Source: an uncultured Clostridia bacterium (GTDB lineage Bacteria > Bacillota > Clostridia > Christensenellales > Borkfalkiaceae). From it: DNA of 64,000 bases. The translations under genes and the position numbers were made by a program. Shown piece after piece: positions 58,146-64,000 of this stretch (the stretch's first letter is position 1; the number at the start of each line of letters is the position of its first letter). The stretch is taken from assembly GCA_947087265.1 (NCBI GenBank), contig CAMUBY010000004.1, positions 62,001 through 126,000 of the forward strand, read 5' to 3'. The notes below the pieces were generated by a model, which was not told the DNA's origin, searched no databases, and saw only the letters and a list, made by a program, of their open reading frames with translations.

Positions 58146-58228
58146 ATGAACATTATCATTATAATTGATTCTTCCCGTTCCGTCAAGAATTTTTCTCGGG
58201 AAACAACAATATTTTTTCGCGGAAAAAT

Positions 58229-59554
58229 TTATTTCAAATGTTCGGGAAGCGTGTCATTCCGTACTAAATCTCCATATGTTTGCGGTTTCACGATATAATC
58301 CGCTTTTCCGTGATTCACTAGAATTGCTGGCGGAATAAAATTGCGGTTATAGTTGGATGCCATAGAATAATTATAAGCGCCCGTAGAAAGTACGGCGAGA
58401 ATATCGCCTGTTTCCGCATGAGGTAAATTCATGTTTGCACCGATTAAATCGCCGCTTTCGCAGCATTTGCCTGCGATTGAAACCAATTCATCGGGAACTT
58501 CATTCGCGCGGTTTGCGAGTACCGCTGTGTATTTAGATTGATAAAGCGCATAGCGCGGATTGTCGAACATTCCTCCGTCCACGGCAACATATTTCCGAAT
58601 GCCCGGAATTTCTTTGATTGCGCCGACGGTATACAGCGTAATGCCTGCCTCGCCCACTATGGAACGCCCAGGTTCAATAGTGATAAACGGAAGTTTAAGG
58701 TTGTATTCCGAGCAGCCCTCTTTTACCGTTTCAATGAGTGCGTTCAAGTAACCCCGATATCCGTTCACATCGAGTTTTGCGTCTTCGTCGGTATACCAAA
58801 TTCCGAAGCCTCCCCCCATATTCAACGTTTCCGTAACAAAACCGAGGGTTTGTTTAAGGTGTGACATAAATTTCAAATTTTTTTGTACCGCCAACACAAA
58901 AGACTGCTTTTCAAATATCTGGGAGCCGATATGGCAATGAAAACCTTTTAAGCGCAAATTCTTTTTGCCGAGTACGTAGGCGGTCATTTTTTCTGCCGTA
59001 CCGTCGGCAATGGAAAATCCAAATTTTGAATCGGGAGTTGCCGTTTGTACATACGCATGGGTATGTGCTTCGACACCAGGGTTGATACGAATAAGAACGT
59101 CTTGTATCATTCCCCGCTTTTTTGCTTCTTCATCTATCATATTCGCTTCGGAATAAGCATCAACCACAATCGTTCCGATTTTGCATTCGAGCGCATACTC
59201 GATTTCGCGTTTCAGTTTATTATTCCCGTGCATACAGATTTTTTCTGCGGGGAAATCTGCTAGCATGGCGGTATACAATTCTCCGCCTGATACAACGTCA
59301 ATGCCGATTCCTTCTTGCTTTGCAATTGCATAAATTGCTTTGCAGGAAAAAGCTTTGGAAGCGTACAGAACAAGACCGTTTCCGTTGTATGCGTCTTGAA
59401 TGGTATCCTGAAAAACGCGCATCATCTTTCGGATATGTGTCTCGTCAAACACATAGAGCGGTGTACCATACTCTTCTGCAAGCGTCACAGTGTCGGCGCC
59501 GCCGATTTCCAAGTGCCCGCTTTCATTAATTTTTAAGGTTTCTCTTGTATTCAT
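58229..59554 (-). CDS. lysA: diaminopimelate decarboxylase
   Basis: PLP enzyme converting meso-diaminopimelate to L-lysine, the last step of lysine synthesis. 441 residues. PLP-Lys in YASKAFSCKAI (about residue 65), the phosphate-binding GGGFGI (about 250), and the C-terminal GKCCESGD motif supplying the partner Cys are present. No lysine riboswitch was recognised upstream; the gap holds a hairpin (59600-59633) and repeat copy B. Confidence 0.96.
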   Translation of the reverse strand: MNTRETLKINESGHLEIGGADTVTLAEEYGTPLYVFDETHIRKMMRVFQDTIQDAYNGNGLVLYASKAFSCKAIYAIAKQEGIGIDVVSGGELYTAMLADFPAEKICMHGNNKLKREIEYALECKIGTIVVDAYSEANMIDEEAKKRGMIQDVLIRINPGVEAHTHAYVQTATPDSKFGFSIADGTAEKMTAYVLGKKNLRLKGFHCHIGSQIFEKQSFVLAVQKNLKFMSHLKQTLGFVTETLNMGGGFGIWYTDEDAKLDVNGYRGYLNALIETVKEGCSEYNLKLPFITIEPGRSIVGEAGITLYTVGAIKEIPGIRKYVAVDGGMFDNPRYALYQSKYTAVLANRANEVPDELVSIAGKCCESGDLIGANMNLPHAETGDILAVLSTGAYNYSMASNYNRNFIPPAILVNHGKADYIVKPQTYGDLVRNDTLPEHLK

Positions 59555-59599
59555 ATCATAAAAATTATATCACAATAAAATAATTTCGGTCAAGAAAAA

Positions 59600-59651
59600 A
59601 GACATAATAACCAATCTTTTGATTATTATGTCTAATATATTACTATGCAAA
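59600..59651 (-). repeat. hairpin and dispersed AT-rich repeat, copy B
   Basis: AGACATAAT and ATTATGTCT (59600-59633) frame an inner AATC-TTTT-GATT stem. The 3' arm starts a 27-base stretch (59625-59651) nearly identical to 50264-50290. It lies 18 bases beyond the stop of the carboxypeptidase gene and may end its transcript. Confidence 0.55.
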
Positions 59652-59669
59652 AATTAAAAAATCAAAATT

Positions 59670-60833
59670 TCAGTTCCATTTTTGTGCGCTTTCACGGAGT
59701 GCGTCCCACCAACTGAAACGTTTTGCGTCCTCTCCCGCAAGAAGTTTTGTTCTGCTTGTTTCTACGCCGTCAACATAGAGAACAGCTGTTCCCACTTCAT
59801 CGCCAAGTTGTACGGGGGCTTTCAGTGATTCGTTCAAACAATACTCTACCGAGATATTTTCATTAGACCCTTTCTTTCCGAAGACAGATAAGGTACTCTC
59901 GGCAATGACGGAAATATCCGTTGTTTTACTCCCCTTAACCTTCGCACGCATTTCAATTTCCTGTCCGCATTCCAGAATCTTTTTGTTCTCATAGCAGTTG
60001 AACGCGTAATCGAACATATCGCTGATTGCAGCGTTCCTCGTTTTGGAGCTCTCGGCGCCGATAATGACGGAAATTAAGCGGGTATCTTCGCGTTTTGCGG
60101 TTGCGGCAAGGCAGAAACCTGCTTCATTTGTAAAACCTGTTTTCCCCCCATCACAACCTTTATAGTAACGTATTAGCTTGTTCGTGTTGGTCATTTGGGT
60201 TGTTCTGCCGTCTGGGTGAGCAAAATCTTCTAGCCAAACCTTAGAAAATTCGTAATATTTCTGGTGTTTTAAGAGTTCGCGTAGCATAAGAGAAACATCT
60301 TTTGCGCAGGAATATTGCGGCTCTTTGGGAAGTCCCGTACAGTTCGCAAATAAGGTGTTTTCCGCACCGAGTTCTTTAGCGCGTTCGTTCATACGCGAAA
60401 TAAACGCTTCTTCCGTTCCGCCGATGCGTTCCGCCAACGCGACGCAAGAATCGTTTGCCGAACACACGGCAACACTTTTCATGAGTTCGTCTGCACGATA
60501 AGAAAGATTGGCATCTAAGAAAATTTGCGAACCTCCCATATCGGATGCATTCTCGCTTACGGTTATCATTTCGTCGTAATTCAGTTCCCCTCTGTCTACC
60601 GCTTCAAACGAAAGCAGTAACGTCATAATTTTACACATACTTGCAATCGGTAAGCGCGTTGTTTCGTTTTTTGCATAAACTTCACTGCCGCTTTCATAAT
60701 CGCAAAGATATGCCGCTTTGCAGGGAGGATTGAGTGGTTGTTCTTCTGCTCTTGCGGTTTTTACGGTGTCGCAACCGATGGAGATGCTGCCTGCCGTCAC
60801 TGCGGCAAGAGAAAGTGCTAATAATTTTTTCAT
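59670..60833 (-). CDS. D-alanyl-D-alanine carboxypeptidase (S11), DacB/DacF-like
   Basis: 387 residues from ATG 60833, chosen because a signal peptide (MKKLLALSLAAVTAGS) starts there; the frame is open to 61010 over the upstream gene. Motifs: SMCK as SxxK (near residue 60), SAN in CSANDSC (SxN, near 120) and KTG in GGKTGF (near 220). A C-terminal PBP5-like beta domain is present (about 280-370). Its neighbours spoIIM-like and spoIVB suggest a role in spore cortex or forespore wall, which is inferred. Confidence 0.9.
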   Translation of the reverse strand: MKKLLALSLAAVTAGSISIGCDTVKTARAEEQPLNPPCKAAYLCDYESGSEVYAKNETTRLPIASMCKIMTLLLSFEAVDRGELNYDEMITVSENASDMGGSQIFLDANLSYRADELMKSVAVCSANDSCVALAERIGGTEEAFISRMNERAKELGAENTLFANCTGLPKEPQYSCAKDVSLMLRELLKHQKYYEFSKVWLEDFAHPDGRTTQMTNTNKLIRYYKGCDGGKTGFTNEAGFCLAATAKREDTRLISVIIGAESSKTRNAAISDMFDYAFNCYENKKILECGQEIEMRAKVKGSKTTDISVIAESTLSVFGKKGSNENISVEYCLNESLKAPVQLGDEVGTAVLYVDGVETSRTKLLAGEDAKRFSWWDALRESAQKWN

Positions 60834-60864
60834 AACCGTAGTTTGTGCGGTTATTCCGAATTTA

Positions 60865-61464
60865 TTACATAAGATTCCCGATTGGATGAAACAGCACGAG
60901 AAGTAGCACCATTTCCAACAGGCAAATCGCTGCAACGATAACAAGCAATAACAGAAAATCTTTGAAAAGCGCGGCAAAGTCCGTTTTTTTGAAACGGAAA
61001 CATTTTGCACGGGAAAAGGACGCTGTGGTCGCGCATATAAAAACAGCGTCCAGTAACAAATGAATGGGCAAGTACAGAACGAATACGATGAGCACGCCCG
61101 ACATTTTGTAAACAGAAAAGAAAATAGCCAAACTTCCGCCGAACGTGTAAGCGCGGTAAGCTAAAATAAACGATGGCAGTGCCAAACCTGCAATATGGAT
61201 TCCTGCGCACGTTATAATTAGCAAATAAACCGTATTTCCCAAAAACCGTTCCAGAAAAATAACGAATACGCTTTCGCTAGAAAAGCAAACGCGGTCAACG
61301 TAGCGGTCGCATAAATTGATATGGTAATAATAAACCGCAGGCGTTTTGATAAATATGATACCGAGTATAATAAAAACCAGGTATGCAATCAAAAGAATAA
61401 TCAGTGTTTTTTTTCTTTCCAATACGCGTGCAACTAATTCACGATATAAAGAAAAAAGGTTCAT
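60865..61464 (-). CDS. SpoIIM-like membrane protein
   Basis: 199 residues with four to five hydrophobic segments, beginning MNLFSLYRELVARVLERKK and ending near LVLFHPIGNLM. The central RAYTFGGSLAIFF and the topology resemble SpoIIM/DUF95 proteins of the engulfment complex, and the position between spoIVB and a dac gene agrees. The match is weak in sequence. There is no ribosome site; the ATG lies in an imperfect hairpin (GGCTCATAT…ATATGAACC). Confidence 0.55.
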   Translation of the reverse strand: MNLFSLYRELVARVLERKKTLIILLIAYLVFIILGIIFIKTPAVYYYHINLCDRYVDRVCFSSESVFVIFLERFLGNTVYLLIITCAGIHIAGLALPSFILAYRAYTFGGSLAIFFSVYKMSGVLIVFVLYLPIHLLLDAVFICATTASFSRAKCFRFKKTDFAALFKDFLLLLVIVAAICLLEMVLLLVLFHPIGNLM

Positions 61465-61508
61465 ATACTATGATATGAGCCTTTATGTTACAAAATTCTA
61501 TCTTTTCT

Positions 61509-62534
61509 TTAATTTTTCGTCATGTTTTCAATTCCGATACCGTAACCGCGGGTCGGGTCGTTCAGAAATACGTGCGTAACGGCTCCAATCAGTTTTCCGT
61601 TTTGAATAATCGGACTACCGCTCATACCCTGTACAATACCGCCTGTTTCGTCTATCAGTCTTTCATCCGTCACTTTGATTACGAAATTCTTATTCTCGCG
61701 ATTGTTGGTGTCTACTTTTGCAATCGCAATTTCGTATTGTTGCGGGTATGTGCCGTCAACGGTAGAATAAATTGTTGCTTTGCCGATGGTCGCTTCGGAA
61801 ACAGGCGCGGCTGCCACCGTTTCAAGGCGCGAAAAATCGTAATTCTTCGAGAACGTTCCGAAAAGTCCTTCGTCACTGATTTTTTCTGCTTTCGCAAGTT
61901 GTTCTCCCATAAAAATTCCGCGAAGTTCCCCTGCCTTTCCGCGCATTCCCTTGTTGACGCCGACAATACTGCACGAATAGACGATGGGATTGGAAATATC
62001 GAGAGAATTGCGGTTTTCATCGCAAATAGTATGTCCGAGTGCGCCAAAGCGCAATGTATCCTTTTGAATATAAGTCACCGTACCGATTCCCGCAAGCGAA
62101 TCGCGAATGAGTACGCCGATTTTATATTTATCGCTCTTTTTTTCTTTGACGGGTGTTACCGGAACGTTTGCTGTATCGCCGCCGCGTTTTACGCACAAAG
62201 TTACAGTTTTTCCTCCGCTCAGCGCCAAAGCCGAATTTAAGTCGTTTATTGTTTTAACTGTAAGACCGTCCACAGAACAGATACAGTCTCCGATTCTGAT
62301 TCCTGCATCCTCCGCGGGGCGGTGTAACCCGTCTTCTGCAGATACTTCGTTTAATCCGATGACTTCCGCCCCGCCTGTCGAAAGTGTAAATCCGGCAGTC
62401 ATTCCGCCGATATAATATTCGTTTGAAGCCGCATCTGCATTAATTTGAGTGCCCGGCGTGCCTACAAAAAGGCAAACGGCAATCGCGGCAGCGGCAATAT
62501 AAAATTTCAGCTTACGCATGAAAACCTCCGTCAA
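61509..62534 (-). CDS. spoIVB: SpoIVB-family serine peptidase
   Basis: 341-residue S55 peptidase; in Bacillus, forespore SpoIVB cleaves SpoIVFA to activate sigma-K. A signal or anchor segment (FYIAAAAIAVCLFVG), a PDZ domain (about 75-115, DAGIRIGDCICSVDG) and the peptidase domain are visible. The domain contains GALGHTICD with the catalytic His and QGMSGSPII with the catalytic Ser. Strong indicator of sporulation. Good GGAGG ribosome site. Confidence 0.92.
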   Translation of the reverse strand: MTEVFMRKLKFYIAAAAIAVCLFVGTPGTQINADAASNEYYIGGMTAGFTLSTGGAEVIGLNEVSAEDGLHRPAEDAGIRIGDCICSVDGLTVKTINDLNSALALSGGKTVTLCVKRGGDTANVPVTPVKEKKSDKYKIGVLIRDSLAGIGTVTYIQKDTLRFGALGHTICDENRNSLDISNPIVYSCSIVGVNKGMRGKAGELRGIFMGEQLAKAEKISDEGLFGTFSKNYDFSRLETVAAAPVSEATIGKATIYSTVDGTYPQQYEIAIAKVDTNNRENKNFVIKVTDERLIDETGGIVQGMSGSPIIQNGKLIGAVTHVFLNDPTRGYGIGIENMTKN

Positions 62535-62542
62535 CTGAAAGT

Positions 62543-62571
62543 TAATTTGCGTAAGCCGTCAATTAATATTC
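62543..62571 (-). promoter_or_regulatory. candidate sigma-G-type promoter of spoIVB
   Basis: On the minus strand GAATA (62567-62571), 17 bp, CAAATTA (62543-62549) resembles the sigma-G pattern GNATR-N17/18-CATNNTA (one mismatch). spoIVB is sigma-G dependent in Bacillus, so the position is sensible, but short motifs like this arise by chance. Confidence 0.35.
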
Positions 62572-62585
62572 GTTTTTTTTAGCAA

Positions 62586-64000
62586 TTAAAGCAGGGAGTT
62601 TTTGTAAGTTTCTGCGTTTTTTATCAATTCTTCAGCGTGTTTTAAGGCAAAATTACTTTCGTCGCCGCTCACGAGACGGGCAATCTCTGCAATACGCGTA
62701 TCCCCTGTCACTTCGCTGATAAACGTTTGCGCTCTTCCTTCGACATCTTTTTTCTCGATAAGGAACTCTTTATCTGCAAATGCGGCAATTTGTGCGAGGT
62801 GGGAAATTGCAATGATTTGCACGTTTTTTGCAATTTTACAGAATTTTTCCGCCACGACGCGCGCGGTTTTGCCTCCGATTCCTGCGTCGATTTCATCAAA
62901 TAGATAAGTACCGATTTCGTTGACGGCAGAAAGTTGTGCTTTCACGGCAAGCATGAAACGGCTCATTTCTCCCCCGCTGATGATTTTACTGAGTTCTTTC
63001 AGCGGTTCGCCTGCGTTGGCGGAGAATAAAAACCCAATGCTGTCAAGACCTTCGCTGTTTGCCGACGAAACGTCTGTGCGGTGATATTCCTGGAATTCGA
63101 TTTGAAATCTTGCCGAAGGGATATTGAGAGTTTTTAGTTCATCCGTCACGCGTCGGGTAAAGCCATCTGCTGCTTTTTTCCGTTCCGCCGTAAGTTCTTT
63201 GCATGCTTCAAAGAGCTTGTCCTCGGTTTGTTCAAGCTTCGCGGTAAGCGCTTCGTAACGTTCTGCGCCGTCCGAAAGTAATTCGTATTCCGTTTGCGCG
63301 TTTTCATAAAAATCTAAAATTTCGGTAACGGAACCGCCGTATTTTTTCTTTAAAGTCTTAATTTCGTCCAGACGGTTTTCAACCCTTTGCGCTTCCTTTT
63401 CGTCGATATCGAGTTTATCCGCCATGGATTCTACCGCGTCGCCGATATCGGAAAGTTCCGCGGCGGCGTTTTCCATGCGTTCCGCAAGTGCGGCATAATC
63501 GTTTTCCAGTTTGATAATGTTCGATAACGCACGGCGTGCACCGTTCAAAGAATCGATGCTGCCCTCTTCGGCGAGCAGGAATTCTCTTGCGGCAGACAGT
63601 GCGTTCAGGATTTTTTCCGCATTCAGATAGCGGTTATGAAAAGAGGTTAATTCCTCTTCTTCTGTTTCCTTTAATTCGGCGCGTTGAATCTCCTCTATCT
63701 GATAGCGGAGAATATCCAGTCTGCGGCTACGTTCGCTTTCGTTGCCTCCAAGAAGTTCTAAGTCACGGCGGATTTCTTTTCGTTCGGAAAGAATATTGCG
63801 CATCATTTCTTTTTTTTGCGCTACCGCTTCTCCGCCGATTCCGTCCAGGAGTTGGAGTTGATTGCTTTCTTTCAATAAAAAGAAGTGTTCGCTTTGTCCG
63901 TGTACATCGACGAGGAGAGAAGTGACGCGGCGGAGCATAGAGGCGGTAACTGTAATACCGTTAATCTTCATTGTCCCCTTTCCGTCCGCGCACAATTTAC
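62586..64000 (-). CDS. recN: DNA repair protein RecN (5' partial)
   Basis: SMC-like ATPase acting in double-strand-break repair. The frame is open to the window edge, so the N-terminus with Walker A is outside (roughly 90 residues missing). Seen are the RecN motif VDVHGQSEHFFLL near the start, a long coiled coil (about 110-300 of the visible part), the signature ISGGEMSRFMLAVKA and Walker B TYLFDEIDAGIGGKTA. The order recN-spoIVB is standard in Clostridia. Confidence 0.95.
   Translation of the reverse strand, partial: KLCADGKGTMKINGITVTASMLRRVTSLLVDVHGQSEHFFLLKESNQLQLLDGIGGEAVAQKKEMMRNILSERKEIRRDLELLGGNESERSRRLDILRYQIEEIQRAELKETEEEELTSFHNRYLNAEKILNALSAAREFLLAEEGSIDSLNGARRALSNIIKLENDYAALAERMENAAAELSDIGDAVESMADKLDIDEKEAQRVENRLDEIKTLKKKYGGSVTEILDFYENAQTEYELLSDGAERYEALTAKLEQTEDKLFEACKELTAERKKAADGFTRRVTDELKTLNIPSARFQIEFQEYHRTDVSSANSEGLDSIGFLFSANAGEPLKELSKIISGGEMSRFMLAVKAQLSAVNEIGTYLFDEIDAGIGGKTARVVAEKFCKIAKNVQIIAISHLAQIAAFADKEFLIEKKDVEGRAQTFISEVTGDTRIAEIARLVSGDESNFALKHAEELIKNAETYKNSLL

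Noticed and set aside
59555..59669. Lysine riboswitch upstream of lysA
   Set aside because: Only about 115 bases are available, with one simple hairpin and none of the long conserved multi-helix core.

Overview
The window comes from a low-to-mid GC, Gram-positive anaerobe, most likely class Clostridia (Bacillota). The sequence basis is a DnaE1-type replicase, an oxygen-sensitive class III ribonucleotide reductase, an IspH-S1 fusion, a GlgC/GlgD glycogen operon, SpoIVB/GerW(YtfJ)/SpoIIM-like sporulation genes, LexA, and many exact TTGACA-N17-TATAAT promoters with AGGAGG-type ribosome binding sites. I do not assign a genus.

Left part (1-23.8 kb, mostly + strand): dnaE (its start lies outside the window), pfkA, an Lsa-like ABC-F ribosome-protection gene behind what looks like a leader-peptide attenuator, a 1-phosphofructokinase-like kinase, an HD-domain hydrolase, nrdD-nrdG behind a pair of NrdR-box-like sites, an M29 aminopeptidase, two G3E/CobW GTPases, a flavodoxin, an RNA m5C methyltransferase, an M50 protease, scpA-scpB, a DUF2953-like protein, ytfJ, a D,D-carboxypeptidase and an rluB-type pseudouridine synthase. 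These converge on minus-strand lexA. A small Cys-rich gene follows, then the minus-strand pair xer-hflX.

Middle (23.95-31.58 kb): an approximately 7.6 kb element that reads as an integrated filamentous phage (inovirus). Its content is a Zot/pI ATPase, a pIII-like Cys-rich adhesin with signal and C-terminal anchor that is split by a +1 frameshift in a G6 run, a Rep_2-type rolling-circle initiator with hairpin and iteron origin, an XRE repressor with operators, and several small orphan proteins. It also carries a compact module with every hallmark of a type I toxin-antitoxin locus. The element is bounded by an exact 24-bp direct repeat. Joining the chromosomal halves of the two boundary sites gives a near-perfect 14+6+14 bp palindromic site, with the architecture of a Xer dif site, about 135 bp upstream of the host xer gene. 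No recombinase was seen inside the element, so it appears to use the host Xer protein.

Right part (31.8-64 kb, all minus strand): a glycogen operon in the order glgB-glgC-glgD-glgA-glgP-GH13 amylase, then murC, a cold-shock protein, htpG, cmk (fused to an AroH-type chorismate mutase)-plsC-ispH/S1, a BaiN-type flavoprotein, a biotin-dependent Na+-pumping decarboxylase/transcarboxylase cluster, a VTT/DedA membrane protein, rnhA, tRNA-Trp(CCA), lysA, a second D,D-carboxypeptidase, a SpoIIM-like membrane protein, spoIVB and recN (its N-terminus lies outside the window).

The most notable signals are the Xer-exploiting prophage with its asymmetric half-sites and att-like repeat cluster, the type I toxin-antitoxin-like locus, the ABC-F attenuator, and the CM-Cmk fusion. 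All assignments come from reading the sequence; no database search was run.
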